Assembly: GCF_003265705.1 (NCBI RefSeq)
Contig: NW_020312966.1
Span: 25,810,293-25,874,292, forward strand
DNA length: 64,000 nucleotides
DNA from: Callorhinus ursinus
Lineage: Eukaryota; Chordata; Mammalia; Carnivora; Otariidae
Direction: 5' to 3'
The notes beneath the pieces are model-generated. The model searched no databases and was not told the origin of the DNA. It saw nothing but the letters and a program-made list of their open reading frames with translations. Position numbers and translations under genes: made by a program. Of the stretch, positions 21,236-33,760 are shown piece after piece (positions within the stretch are counted from its first letter, which is position 1; each line of letters starts with the position of its first letter).

Positions 21236-22802
21236 CTCATCATCCAGTTGATGCCATTCACCGTCCTCCGTCCCCCGCCCCTCTGACAACTACCAGACCT
21301 CTGAGATTCCTCCTGTGTGTGTCTGCCCCCCAGAGGTGGGGCTTTGGTGAGACTGCATCTCTACCTCTCCTACCCATCTGTGACGGCCTTTTTATCCCTT
21401 GTTGTGGAGGGAGTTGTTCGGCTCTGTCTCACTTCTTTTTCCATGGGTATCATTACTTTGGCTTCCAGGTAAGCTGGACGGAAACAAATGTTCCAATTGC
21501 TCGGAGATTTGAGTGGCGAGCACATGAGCACGCAACAGCAACAAACCTTCACCTGGCTTGAAGCCAGAGTTAGATTTCCTTTGTAATGTGTTTGCTTTGG
21601 GGGTGTCCCGACTCTCCTTCATGCTCAGATCTGGGCACATCACTCAGAAAGAAAGGCCTACTCAAAGTTAATGAATGAAGAAATTAGCTCAATTCCCCGT
21701 TTTGGTTGGGGGGCAATCTCGCACATGCTGACCATGGCCTGCACCTTCCTTCCGAGAGTGTGCCTGGCCTACACTTTCAGCTTTCTACTTCCTGCTATTG
21801 AGCTACTCCACCGGGACATCTAAGCTGCCCGCCGACCTTCCAGACTGAATTCATGGCCCATGAGCTTATGAAACCAGGTCATTTTCTATTGCAATTTAAC
21901 TGATGAGGAACACAATCACCCTAAGATCTCTGCTGGCTGTTTATTACCATTCTCCCCTTTTGAACTATGTCTGACTTTGCTCCTTCTCTGGCTCCAGTAC
22001 ATGAAGTCGTATGACCCATTTATGGCCAATGGGATAGGAGTAAAATAATGCACAAAACTTCCAGGTCATACCCCCACTGGAAAAGAGATGTCTTTACACT
22101 TCTGCTAGTTTGAAAAGGGACAAGGTACCTGGATGTCAGACAGAAACACACATCAAAGATGGTGGAGTGATATGACTGAGAGCCTGTGTTCTCACATCTT
22201 GGCATTTTCCTGCCCAGGTAAGCCTGGGTTGCTTATGTCCACAGTCTGGATGACCACTGCTCTGGGCCTGTTATAAGAGATACCCATAATCCTAATGGAA
22301 GCAACCTCTTTGAATACAGAGTCAAACCTGGCTGCTAAGGGGTCAATAAAGAAAATCAACTATGTATAACAACCTCAGTATGTTAAAACTCTCAGGTAAA
22401 GAGAAAATGGAAGCAGTGACCTTACATTTATAAAAACTAACGTGTTTCTATTGTAAACAGAGACGGGGAATTGATATTTAGCAGAGACCAAAGTGAATGA
22501 GTGATTCAGGAAGTGAGCAGTTATCTTCAAAGCAAGCTATGGAAGAAAATGCCAGAATAACTATGGGTGAAAGTCCGGTATCCATAACTGAAATCCAGTG
22601 GCAACTTGCTGGAGAAGATTGAGGATGTCACATTAAAAAAATCCCAGGATAGTGGTGTTAAGTATAGACATTAGAAATTATTGCGGAGAACCATATCCTA
22701 TTTGAAAATAGCTATATGAAGAAGAAAAAAAAAAGGACTGCTGTACAGTATCATTTTTTATTTTATTATAATCACTATACATTTTCATTTGTTTTAATTA
22801 GT
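21236..22802. other. no gene seen
   Basis: Non-repetitive looking sequence. Frames at 21,166-21,643 are short, overlap on opposite strands and carry no domain. Confidence 0.35.
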
Positions 22803-22993
22803 TTTTTTTAAGTTTTTATTTATTTATTTATTTGACAGAGAGAGACGAAGCGAGAGAAGAAGCACAAGCAGGGGGAGTGGGAGAGGGAGACGCAGGCTCC
22901 CCGCTGAGCAGGGAGCCCGATGCAGGATTTGATCCCAGATCGTGACCTGAGCTGAAGGCAGATGCTTAACCAACTGAGTCACCCAGGCGCCCC
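22803..22993 (-). repeat. CAN-SINE, full length
   Basis: Minus orientation, with GACAGAGAGAG tail side and AGTCACCCAGGCGCCCC head. The flanks share a short TAGTTTT repeat. Confidence 0.92.
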
Positions 22994-23317
22994 TAGTTTT
23001 AAATATATATATTTTAAAAAGTAAGTGTGGTTGTGTATTCATGAACTGAACAAAACAGAGTTCGAAGAGTCATCTTGCAAATGAGATAAAGCACGTGTGT
23101 TCATCATGGTCTTGTTACTACAGCACGCTTCCTCAGTCAGTGAAGATTTACTGAGCATCAACTCTATTTCTACTTCTACTTAGTTTCTGTGAAGTTATAA
23201 AACTCTAAGGTATGGATCCTACCTTTAAGGTGATTACTGAACATCAAGGAACCACTAAGTACTAAAGTCCATGTGAATAAATGCTACAGAAATTCAAAGA
23301 AAAAAGAAATGAGTGCT

Positions 23318-23506
23318 GGGGCGCCTGGATGGCCCAGTCGCTAAGCGTCTGCCTTCAGCTCAGGTCATGGGATGGAGTCCCGCATCAGGCTCCCTGCTCA
23401 GCGGGGACCCTGCTTCTCCCTCTCCCTCTGCTGCTCCCCTTGCTTGTGTTCTGTCTAATAAATAAATAAATAAATAATCTTAAAAAGAGAGAGAGAGAGA
23501 GAGAGA
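23318..23506 (+). repeat. CAN-SINE, full length
   Basis: Flanked by ATGAGTGCTG on both sides. The tail has expanded into an AATA run and a GA run at 23,487-23,507. Confidence 0.94.
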
Positions 23507-24470
23507 GATGAGTGCTGAAAGCAGCTGATGAAGGTGAATCATCATCATCCAAGACTATGTATGTGCTAAATCATAAAATGAAGTTTGAGAGGCAGAAATT
23601 AGGAAGGTAAATAAGGAGGGTATCCTGATTGCAGTTAGCATATGGTCAAATTGTTGGGAAGTCGAAGAGAAAGTGGGAACTGCCTGGCTGAAATGTATCT
23701 CAAAGGGAGAGTGGTGTTTGCCGTAAGGGGAAACAGGCTGAGAAAGCAACAAAAAAGTCATAAAGTAGCAGCTTTACGATAGTCTCTTACTCTTACTTGT
23801 GCTCATAGTTTTTAAATCCATTGCATAATTCACTAAAGTAGGCTCCTTTTCCAAAACCATTAAATTTGTTTAGTTATCAAATGCTTTTAAAAAATAGTTT
23901 GATTATAAAACAATGCATAGGCATTACAGAAAACTTGGAAAAGATTAACTGGTCAACTTAAAATCATAGGTTTCTGAGATAAATCTTCATATTTTCAGGC
24001 TATTATCTCTGTAATCACAGGACAAAGACAAGAGACCAGCAGACTTTTCTAGATGTATGGGATCTCAAGATTTATTCTCATTCACATGGTCTTGACATGT
24101 TTAAGGTATGGAAACAACAAACGCATTTTCCAATTCCATCTTTTCTTGGTAATCTGCTCAAGACTTTAGAACTGTTTTCTAGTTCCTTTTCACCCGGGAC
24201 ATGATAGTGACCAATTCAACTTAAGAGAGAAAATTTATATTGCAATATTAAATTTGGGTGGATTCTAGGTAAGCCAGCCTTTACCAACAATTTGATTCAT
24301 TCTTTTTGAGAATTTATCAAACACCATATTCTTAATCAAGGCCCCAAACTTCCTACTGCAATAATTAGCATAATTTATACTATTTTATGTCTTAATCTCC
24401 TTGAATACTCATGGTATGTTTAATTTTGGAGGACCAATACAAAGGTAATAAATAGCATGTAGTCTCTATC
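23507..24470. other. intergenic, downstream of the zinc-finger gene
   Basis: AT-rich sequence with no coding signal. On the minus strand it lies 3' of the ZNF204-like gene. Confidence 0.35.
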
Positions 24471-24476
24471 TTTATT
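24471..24476 (-). promoter_or_regulatory. candidate polyadenylation signal
   Basis: AATAAA on the minus strand, about 305 bases past the zinc-finger frame's stop. It is the first such hexamer I found downstream; use is unproven. Confidence 0.35.
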
Positions 24477-24609
24477 GAATTCCTAATAACTACTACATCC
24501 TCACATTGTAAATCAGACCTGTTGGAGAATAAATAAGTCACAATTTGAGAGTCACATCTCTAAAAACCTGCATTGGTAATAAATAAAATAAATGTGGATC
24601 TCAAAGATC

Positions 24610-24780
24610 AATTAATCAGGCCTTCCAATTTTTTAGGTGAGTAAATTAAGGCATGAAGAGGTAAAGTGACTTACCCTAAAGTAAGTAATAGACCTAGTTG
24701 GTAACAGAGCTGAGATTGGAACCCAGGACCTTTAAAACCCAGATATGGGCACCTCCCACTAAACCATGTGGCCACTCTAA
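24610..24780 (+). repeat. MIR SINE
   Basis: The core 'ggtaacagagctgagattgg' followed by 'aacccaggacc' and the upstream 'gaggtaaagtgacttaccc' are typical MIR. It abuts the stop codon of the minus-strand zinc-finger frame, so it would lie in the 3' UTR. Confidence 0.75.
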
Positions 24781-26921
24781 TTAACAGTTTTCATGACCCT
24801 CCTTCTGTTTCCCTGAGAAGGGTCTCCACAGTAGCCAGACTCTCAAGGCATTCAGAGGACTTCTCTCCAGTGCGAGATTTTTCATGTCGAATAGAAGAGT
24901 TTTGTCTAAATGTTTTCCTACACTCAGTATGTATATTTGGTTTCTCCCCACTATGAATTTTCTGGTGTTTTGTAAGATATGTGCGCTGGCTGAAGGCTTT
25001 TCCACATTCATTACATTTGTAGAGTTTCCCTCAGTATGAGTTTTCTGATGTTTTTTAAGATCTGTCCTCTGGCTAAAGGCTCTGCTACATTTACTCCACT
25101 CATAAAGTTTCTCTCCAGTATGAATGATTTGATGTTGAATAAGGCCTGAGCAGTAACTAAAGGCTTTTCCACGTTCACTGCATTTACAGGATTTTTCACT
25201 AGAATGAGTTTTCTGGTGATTTCTAAGGCTTGTACTCTGACTGAAGGCTTTTCCACATACGTTACATTTATAGGGCTTCACTCCAGTGTGAGTTCTCTGA
25301 TGTTGAATAAGTGCTGACCTATCACTAAAGACTTTTCTGCAGTCATTGCATTTATAGGGCTTCTCTCCAGTATGAATTCTCTTATGTTGAATAAGAGCTG
25401 AACAGAAATCGGAAGCTTTCCCACAATCATTACATTCATAGGGCTTCTCTCCAGTGTGAGTTCTCTGATGCTGAATATGCCCTGAGCGATCGCTGAAAGC
25501 TTTCCCACATTCATTACATTTGTACGGTTTTTCTCCGGTATGAACCCTCATGTGTTGTGTAAGGAATGAACTCTGGGTGAAAGTTTTCTCACATTCATTA
25601 CATTTATATGGTTTATCACCTGTATGACTTCTCTGATGTTGAGCAAGGTATGTCCTTCTGCTAAAGGTTTTTCCACATTCCTTACATTCATAGGGCTTCT
25701 CTCCAGTATGAGTTCTCTGATGTCGAATAAGAGCTGAGTAGTTACCAAAGGCCTTCCCACATCCATTACACTCATAGGGCTTCTCTCCAGTGTGAATTCT
25801 CTGATGGTGAATAAGGGCTGAACGATCACTAAAGGCATTCCCACATTCACTGCATTTGTATGGTTTCTCTCCAGTATGTGCTCTCTGATGTTGAATGAGG
25901 TCTGAACAGTAACTGAAAGCTTTCCCACAGTTATTACATTCATAAGGTTTCTCCCCAGTGTGGACGATATGATGTCGAATAAGAGCTGAGTGATCACTGA
26001 AAGCTTTTCCACAGTCATTACATTCATAGGGCTTTTCTCCCGTATGAATTCTCTGATGTTGAGTACGATGTGCACTCTGACTGAAGGTTTTACCACATTC
26101 GTTGCATTCATAAGGCTTCTCTCCAGTATGAATTCTCTGATGTAGAGTAAGATGCGTGCTCTGGCTAAAAGCCTTTCCACATTCCAGACACTTATAGGGC
26201 TTCTCACCTGTGTGAATTCTTTGATGCTGAGTAAGGTATGTGCTACGACTGAATGTCTTGCCACATTCGGTACATTCATACGGTCTCTCCCCACTATGAA
26301 TTCTCTGATGTTGAGTAAGGACTGAGCAATAACTGAAGGACTTCCCACATTCATTGCATTTGTAGGGCCTTTCTCCTGTATGAGTCTTCTGATGGTTTGT
26401 TAGGTGGGAACTCTGGTTAAATCCCCTTCCACATACATTACATTTATAGGGTCGCTCTCCAGTATGAGTCCTTTCGTACTGAACAAGAGCAGTGTGGTCT
26501 CTGAAGGTTTTCCCACATCCACCACATTTACAAGGTTTCTTTCCATCACACTTCCTTTGTATAATTAACTCTGAGTTTTGTTTGAAGATTTTCCCATGTG
26601 TACCATGTTCATGAAAACACTCTTGTATAAGATCACTCTGTTCTGAAACTATTGATTGTAGAGTGAAAACTCTTCCAAATTCATTAGATTCTGTATCTCC
26701 TTCTTTGGCAGGAATTTCCATACAGGTGACTTTATCGTGTCCCAGATACTTCTCCTGGTGTAAGTGCTGATTCTTAAACTGTTCTCTAGACTCCCAGGTA
26801 TCTCCCAGTAGAGACTTTCTCTTTTTAAGTTCTTCTGTGTTTATTCCTCGGGATGGGCCTTCTTTGAAAATGTCCTGCAGTTCTACTGTTGATTTCTTGG
26901 CTTTAGGTCCAGACTTGCCAC
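24781..26921 (-). CDS. ZNF204: C2H2 zinc-finger protein, terminal exon, ZNF204-like
   Basis: Likely nuclear DNA-binding factor. The frame is open from a splice acceptor (TTTTAG before 26,921, phase 1) to a stop at 24,781-24,783. The first in-exon ATG (26,721) gives 646 residues, but 66 further codons upstream stay open, so coding may enter from an earlier exon. From that ATG, residues 1-63 are a non-finger leader. Eighteen finger units of 28 residues follow from residue 64, joined by TGEKP linkers. Damage: finger 1 has Tyr for its first His; finger 14 lacks the core Phe; finger 17 has Arg for its second Cys; finger 18 has Trp for its first Cys; fingers 6 and 13 lose the core Leu. At residue 565 one base is missing from a linker, so a 19th finger and a relic continue in another frame. 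No KRAB or SCAN exon was found. The identification rests on synteny with human ZNF204P, next to ZNF391. It could be a decaying gene. Confidence 0.72.
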
Positions 26922-27358
26922 CTAAAAGACATAAAAATACAAATCCACTATGTGTCCAAAGCTGGAAGAAGAGAAGCTGTTCTGTGAGGAATGGGGTAAT
27001 GAAATTGTAATACTGAGAACATACAACACGGGGGATATAAATGTAACCTAGTAATCCAGGGAGGGGTTAGCTGGAAATGCTAGTGGTGTGAAAGGGTCTG
27101 ATTTAAAACAAAGTAATCAAAGAGAATGGAACAGACATTGTCAGGAGAGAAGGTGATTTGGGAAAAGGCTAAATTGTAGAGATTAGAAAAGAGAAAAACA
27201 TGACGATGAGCGGGTATTAAGAAAGGAAAGCTGTTATCAAAGGAAAATGGCTTTTATGGAGTCTTCTGTGAGAAAACTTACTTAATCAACATTTAAACTA
27301 TTATCCTAAAGCCCATTAAGAGCTCTTTAAATGTCTCTTTAAAAAAACCTTTTCTTTT

Positions 27359-27475
27359 GGGGCACCTGGCTGGCTCAGTCAGTGGAATATGCGACTCTTG
27401 ATCTCGGGGTTGTGAGTTCGAGCCCCATGTTGGGTGAAGAGATTACATAAAAATAAGATCTTTGAAAAAAAACAA
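27359..27475 (+). repeat. CAN-SINE, short old subtype
   Basis: Head GGGCACCTGGCTGGCTCAG, B-box region 'gttgtgagttcgagcccc', then directly an A-rich tail. Same subtype as the copy at 6,288. Confidence 0.85.
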
Positions 27476-28098
27476 ACAAACTCTTCTTTTAAATTTGGTT
27501 TTTCGACTTACACAAAGCAATACCCTTACCTATTCCCTCTTTGTTGAATAACTGCTGCTGACATTATTGCTTTACATTTAATGAAAGAAGAGCAGAAACC
27601 AGGTCTAAAGAAAAAAAGGTTGAAAAGGGAGAAATTTACTTTTTTGAAATGAAAAATAATTCTCAAGGCTTTCCAATGATATGTATTTCTTTTTACTCTC
27701 AGTCATGGACAGAAAAGATAAGAAACATTAATCATAGAGGACAAAGAGAGATGACCCTTCTTTTTGTGTGTCAGCATATCTAGAAGTTGTCTTTAACTAT
27801 GGGTTCATACTTAAGAGTGAGTTACTAATATGTTGATTGAAAGTTAAGTGTTTGTGTGTAAGGACATAAGGAACGGGTTTCACTGCAGGATTACTGGGCA
27901 GGGGCCTGGCTGTTTCATTAGATGACCCCCCAAATGTTGGCACCTATAGCATTTTATTTTGGGCTGATTAGTTTCCCCAGAATGAAATACTTCGACCTTG
28001 TACTTGGGGAGGAGGTGGTATGTGGAAGCCTGACTGCCCATCTTCTGAGTCAACTGAAAGGAAGAACTGGGGGGAGGGTCTCTCTATTCAGTGAGTAG

Positions 28099-28283
28099 TT
28101 TTTTTTTTTTTAAAGATTTTTATTTATTTGAGAGAGTGAAAGCGAGAGAGATCACAGAGGGAGAGGGAAGAAGCAGACTCGCCGCTGAGCGGAGAGCCCC
28201 ATGTGGGGCTCAATCCCAGAACCCTGGGATCATGACCTGAGCCAGAGGCAGAAGCTTAACTGACTGAGCCACCCAGGCGCCCC
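28099..28283 (-). repeat. CAN-SINE, full length
   Basis: Minus orientation, with target-site duplication CAGTGAG. Confidence 0.92.
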
Positions 28284-28290
28284 AGTGAGA

Positions 28291-28486
28291 TTTTTTTTTT
28301 TTAAAGATTTTATTTATTTAGACAGAGCATGAGCAGGAGGAGGGGTAGAGGGAGAAAGAGAATCCTCAAGCAAATTCCCTGCTGAGCTCAGAACCTGACA
28401 CAGGGCTCGCTATCACCACTCTGAGATCATGACCTGAGCCAAAATCAAGAATCAGCCTCTTAATTGACTGAGCCACCCAGATGCTC
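28291..28486 (-). repeat. CAN-SINE, diverged
   Basis: Minus orientation, seven bases beyond the previous copy, ending in GAGCCACCCAGATGCTCAG. The extra divergence suggests it is older than its neighbour. Confidence 0.88.
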
Positions 28487-28599
28487 AGTAAATAGTAGAT
28501 TTTCACTTAAACATCTGTTTTTGGTGTGAACCCCAGATCATAGCATGTAATAAGCAAACATTAAACATGAGGAATTATTTTATTAACTGTACTTCTAAC

Positions 28600-30310
28600 A
28601 TTCAACACTCAGTCCTCATTTAACTAGTTTATTATTGCTTCTCCTGCCCCCAAAGCCTTTCTTGCCTTCCTTATTTTGCCCAACTAATTCTTGACCATAT
28701 TTTAGAGCCCCACTCAAATTACACTAGTCCCATGACATTCCTAACTCCCGTTTTCCTGATCTCCCACAGTATTTACTGTACTGTTTTAACTTCTAATTTT
28801 AGTCCTTAAAAGCAGTGCCTTATACTGGTTATCCATTATGTCACACACATATGTGTGTGCATATGTGTGTCTCCTGAGTTAGCGTTTCATGTCTTAGAGG
28901 AAGGAAACTTGAATGACTTTTGTGGGTGTGGAGTTAATACTTAGTGAGTTTATGCCAAGCTGACTCACAATATTGGCATAGTTAATCCTCCTAACAAGCC
29001 TGGGAAATGGAAAACAGAACCTTTACTTTGGGAGAGGTTCAGAGTGTTGAAGTCACTTGCCCCAAGTTACACACAAGCCCGAATTCCAGAGTCCAAGGTT
29101 CATCTCTACTGCCCTAGGAAACAGATGGAGCAGATGATAAAGGTTAAAGACAGAAAATCCTGAGTTTTAATCCCAGCTTTCTACTGACTATCTGTGTGAC
29201 ATCAGGGGAAGCCCCCCATCTGGCCTCTTTCCAATCCTCAATATCACTTATAGCTTGATTTTTTTTTTCAAATCCTTAAATTCTTCTCAAACTTTTTAGA
29301 TGCAGGTCCTTAAATGTTTTGATCCATTGCCAACCCAGCCTCACCATTCGTCACTCTGACACGTGCCTTAGATCCAACCACACTGTTTACTTCCGAGCTG
29401 TTTATCAAATTTCTCACATCTCCCGGCCTGTGTTGATCTTTTCTCTAGAACTCCCCTTCTACCACCTACTGTTTGCTGAGCTACTTCCTGCTCATTCTTC
29501 AGGATTCAATTCTAACATCATCTACTCTAAGCTCCTTATCTATATTCTTATTGCCTCTATAATAATAAAATGATAAAATAATTGTTCCTATAAATAGTAA
29601 CAGCTGATATTTAATCATGCTTAGAACCATCAGTGTTTTAAGTACTTTACATGTATCTAATCACTTAATCCCTTACTGGAACTCCAGGAGGTAGAAGCTA
29701 TTATTATCTTCATTTTATGAATGAGGAAAAGGGGCATAAAACTGTACAGTCCCATGCAGTAACCTCCAGCCACATGTGGCGGCCGAGAACTAGAAATATG
29801 CCTACATCAAACTCAGCTGTACTGCAAGTGTAAAAATATATACCAGATTTTGAAGATTCAAGGAAAAAAGGGAAAATATCTCAGTAATAAAGTTTTATTT
29901 TGATTAATCGTTAAAATGTTTTAGGCATATGGGATTTGATAAAAATATTCTTAAAATTAATTTTACCTCTTTTTTATTGCTTTTCTCAGGCATGACTAGT
30001 AGAAAATTTAAAATTACACATGTGGGTTGCATTTTAGTTCCACTGGCCCACGCTGGCTTTGAGAGATTAAGACATTTGTGCAAGGCTGCAGAGCCAGTAT
30101 GTGGCAGAGCCAGGATTGAACCCAGCCTCAGAGCCCCCTCTTCACCACTTCTCCCATGCTGAGTCTGCATTACTCCATCACAGCACTCACCAGTGTATTT
30201 ACTAACCTCTGAGCTTCCGGAGATTAGAGACTAGAGTCTTTAACCTCTGAGCCCTCGGCTCCTGGCACAGTGTCTGGTACATAGAATATGCCTGATGAAT
30301 GTCTGGTGAG
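28600..30310. repeat. cluster of old MIR and L2 fragments
   Basis: L2-like sequence lies at about 28,600-28,830. MIR-like pieces lie at about 28,970-29,140, 29,170-29,260, 29,600-29,745 (TTTAAGTACTTTACATG, ATGAATGAGGAAA), and 30,060-30,170 (GCAGAGCCAGGATTGAACCCAG). No gene is seen among them. Confidence 0.6.
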
Positions 30311-30363
30311 TGGACAGATGCTTTCTTCTGAGAATGCCACAATGACAGCAGGGTTTTTATTTT

Positions 30364-30552
30364 TGTAAGATTTATTTATTTTAGAGAGAGAAGGAGAGAG
30401 AGTAGGGGGAAGGGCAGAGGGAGAGAATCTTCAAGCAGGCTCCCCGCTGAGTACGGAGCACAACATGGGGCTCGATCCCATGACCCATGAGATCACAGCC
30501 TGAACTGAAACCAAGAGTCCAACACTCAACCAACTGAGCCACCCAGGCGCCC
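30364..30552 (-). repeat. CAN-SINE, full length
   Basis: Minus orientation, with target-site duplication TGACAGCAG. Confidence 0.94.
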
Positions 30553-31078
30553 TGACAGCAGTTTTTCAAGATTAGTCTGGCCACCCTTTGTTTTTGCACC
30601 TAAACCCTGGAAATTATTTAAAGAAAGAGGTAAGATAAAGCCACCACCCTAATATTTGGGACAGTAAATGTTTGATAGTACCTACTTTTCAAATAATTAC
30701 AGGCATAAGAGCTAAGAGGGATAGTCAACCTGTAAACCATAACCACCATTGAGGAGACAATTTTTCACAGATACCCACTATTAAGAGGCACAAACATGAG
30801 GAACCCGAGGAATAATCAGAGAATTAGGCGAATCAGAGCTTCACATTGTCACGCACAACCTGAAAAGATGGTCTCACAAAGGACAGTGCCCTCAATTTTA
30901 TTTGAGAAGAGAAAAGGGGGTTAAGGAAAGGCCATCAGATTCTTCTGGAAGGAAAGGAGTAATGTCCTTTATAGCATATTTACAATACAGTAGTGAGAGA
31001 CAAACAAAAATTATAGAACATATAGATATGGCAGGGATGCTGGATTTATGAAACCGGGAATTTAAAGCTACTATGATT

Positions 31079-31284
31079 GGGGCGCCTGGGTGGCTCAGTC
31101 GTTAAGCATCTGCCTTCAGCTCGGGTCATGGTCCCGGGGTCCTGGGATCGAGCCCCGCATCGGGCTCCCTGCTCTGAGGGAAGCCTGCTTCTCCCTCTCC
31201 CGCTCCCCCTGCTTGTGTTCCCTCCCTCACTGTGTCTCTCTGTGTCAAATAAATAAATAAAGTCTTTAAAAAAAATAAAAAAAT
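31079..31284 (+). repeat. CAN-SINE, full length
   Basis: Target-site duplication AAAGCTACTATGATT is perfect on both sides. Inserted in the L1. Confidence 0.96.
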
Positions 31285-31384
31285 AAAGCTACTATGATTA
31301 ATGTGGTAAGTGCTCTAATGGATAAAGTAGACAGCATGCAAGAACAGATGGGCAATGTAAGAAGAGCCAAAAAAAAGCAAGAGT

Positions 31385-31582
31385 TTTTTTTTTTTAAGAT
31401 GTACTTATTTGAGAGAGAGCACAAGCAGGGGGAGGGGCAGAGGGAGAGGGAGAGAAAGAATCTCAAGCAGACTTGGTGCTGAGTGGGGAGTAAGACGTGG
31501 GGTTCGATCCCAAGACCCTGAGATCATGACCTGAGCTGAAATCAGGAGTCGGACACTTAACCAACTGGGCCATCCAGGCGCG
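31385..31582 (-). repeat. CAN-SINE, full length
   Basis: Minus orientation, ending GGCCATCCAGGCGCGC. Inserted in the L1. Confidence 0.9.
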
Positions 31583-31619
31583 CAACATGCTAGAGATTTT
31601 TTTAAAAACTAACAGAAAT

Positions 31620-31820
31620 GGGGGCACCTAGGTGGCCCAGTTAGTTAAGCAACTGCCTTCGGCTCAGGTCATGATCCTGGAGTCCCAGGATCGAGTCCCA
31701 CATCGGGCTCCCTGCTCAGCGGGGAGTCTGCTTCTCCCTCTGACCCTCTTTCCTCTCGTGTTCTCTGTCTCTCATTCTCTCTCTCTCAAATAAATAAATA
31801 AAATCTTAAAAAAAAAAAAA
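31620..31820 (+). repeat. CAN-SINE, full length
   Basis: Perfect target-site duplication AAAAACTAACAGAAATG. Inserted in the L1. Confidence 0.96.
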
Positions 31821-31980
31821 CTAACAGAAATGAAGAATGCCTTTGATGAACTCATTAGTAGACTGGACACAGTTGACGAAAGACTCTCCAAGAGGACATA
31901 CCAATAGAACTTTCAAAAACTGAAAAGCAAAGAGTATAAAGACTGAAAAAACAAAACAAAACACCAGACACTTGTGAACC

Positions 31981-32460
31981 TTGTCCTATGTAATCTCTTC
32001 ATCTGTCTGTTCATCTATAACCTTTATCATATCCTTGATAATATACTAAACTGGTCAACATATGTGTTTCCCTGGATTCTGTGAGCTGTTCTAGCAAGGA
32101 ATGGAATCCAAGGAGGGAGGTCATAGGGGCCATGTGAAGTGGGGGCCGTCTTGTGGAGACTGAGCACCTGCCCGGTGGAGTCTTTGCTAACTCTAATTAG
32201 TGTCAAAACTGAAGTGATTTTTAGGGTGCTCAGTTGGTGTCACAGGGAATTGCTTGGTGTGGGGAGAAAAATCCCCCACATTTGGTCAGTGTACGGTCGT
32301 CGTGTGAGATTACGGGAGAAACCCAGGAGTGTGTTTGTTAAAGGAAGACAGACCTGCAACATATGTCTCTACTGCCCAAATAGACTGCAATTACCAGTTT
32401 GTATCACAGAAAAAAATTTTTTCCTGGGCAGCAACACTCTTTACAAACAGGACTGAGATG
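31981..32460 (+). repeat. ancient interspersed repeat, family unresolved
   Basis: 'tgtaatctcttcatctgtct', 'atgtgtttccctggattctg' with 'tgagctgttctagcaa', and 'gaattgcttggtgtggggag' followed by 'ccccacatttggt' form a set known from a common mammalian repeat I cannot name. The 105-codon frame inside it is not a gene. Confidence 0.5.
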
Positions 32461-32599
32461 GACTGAGCCAATACTTATATTTAAATTTGATCATTTTTAT
32501 GAAGAAAAGGCACATTTGACAATTAGAATAATGCCAACTGATTATCTTTCTCCTTCCAAGCATCTTTAGGATATCTCTGTTTTGAGTAAATGACTGAAC

Positions 32600-33530
32600 T
32601 AATAAACTTTTATTCTTTCAACATGTATTTATTGAACACCGTGCTAAATACTGACAATACAGTGCTGAGCAAAAAACCGGATAGTACCTGATCTCACAGA
32701 GCTGAGTGTCTAGTAGATAAACAACAGTCACACAAATGCATACATAATTGTAGTTGTGACAAGTGTCACACAGAAGAGTCATATGATGCTATGAGAGTCT
32801 TTAGTAAGGCCATCTGACCCGGCCAGGGTTTCAGGAGAGCTTATTTGAAGAGACACTGCTGAACTAATTCCTGAAGGATGCTTGGAGTCCCCTTCGCGAC
32901 AAAGCAGAGCAAACAGGAAGTGCAAGGAGAAGTGGGGAGGGTGAGGAACCGAAGGAGACCAGTGTGGCCTGAGCACCCCGGGAAGTCTGTGCTGACCGGG
33001 GGCGGGGGGGGGGGGCCAGGGACACCAGCTACGGGGGGCTCACAGGCCATGCAGAAGCATTCAGTCTTCAACCCGACAGCAAGAAGCAGTCATTTCAGAG
33101 GAGGAGACAGAAGATGACAAAGCCACGCCGGAGTGTAAAAAGGACCTCTCCGGCAGTAGGCAGGGAGGTGAAGAGGCCAGAATGGACATGAAAGAATATT
33201 TGTGTGGATGCCCCAGAAATCGAGGCAAGGTGAGAATGTGGATTCGAGAGACAGGAGGGACAGAAAGCAGCGATGGATTTGCAACATATGGGGGAGGGAC
33301 AGGGCGTGGGGACACAGTGGGCAAGAAGGGACAGCAACGGCGCACTTCTGGGTTTCCGGAACTTCTCTAACACGACCAGGGGATGCGGCCTCTTCACCAT
33401 GACGAGGCTCACTGATGGACAACCAAGTGTGTCTCTTGGGTTTTTTTATGTGATCGCTGCAGAAGTGATTAAGTGCTTCAGGATGAAGGGAAATGATACC
33501 AGATGGAAATTCTGATCCCCCAAAAGAACT
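32600..33530. other. no gene seen; repeat-like start, GC-rich middle
   Basis: 32,610-32,890 reads like an old L2/MIR-type tail (TGTATTTATTGAACACC). A G-rich run lies at 32,999-33,015. From 33,060 to 33,420 both strands stay open for 60-110 codons without any recognisable domain. Confidence 0.4.
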
Positions 33531-33760
33531 TAAGAGTACTAGAAATAGTAAATATCTGGGTAGATTAAAATTTATTTTTAAGAGTTTATTTTTATCTTTT
33601 TAATTTTTTTTATCATACATATGACTGTTTAAAGGAAAAATTATAACCTAATTGCCTTGTACATTTCACAACATATGTACAGGTAATACATGAAACAACT
33701 AGAACAAAAGAAGAGGGTGTGGTAATGGGATCTATATGGTTGTAAGGTTTCACATTTTAT

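Larger units (their letters stand above)
30750..31980 (+). mobile_element. old L1 5' UTR/ORF1 region, sense
   Basis: 'tgcaagaacagatgggcaat', 'aatgaagaatgcctttgatg' and 'ctggacacagttgacgaaag' are L1M ORF1 signatures. It is broken by three SINEs and has no long frame. Confidence 0.75.

Noticed and set aside
25011..26354. Shadow frames of 78-268 codons on the minus strand across the zinc fingers
   Set aside because: They are the alternative reading frame of the 84-base finger repeats.
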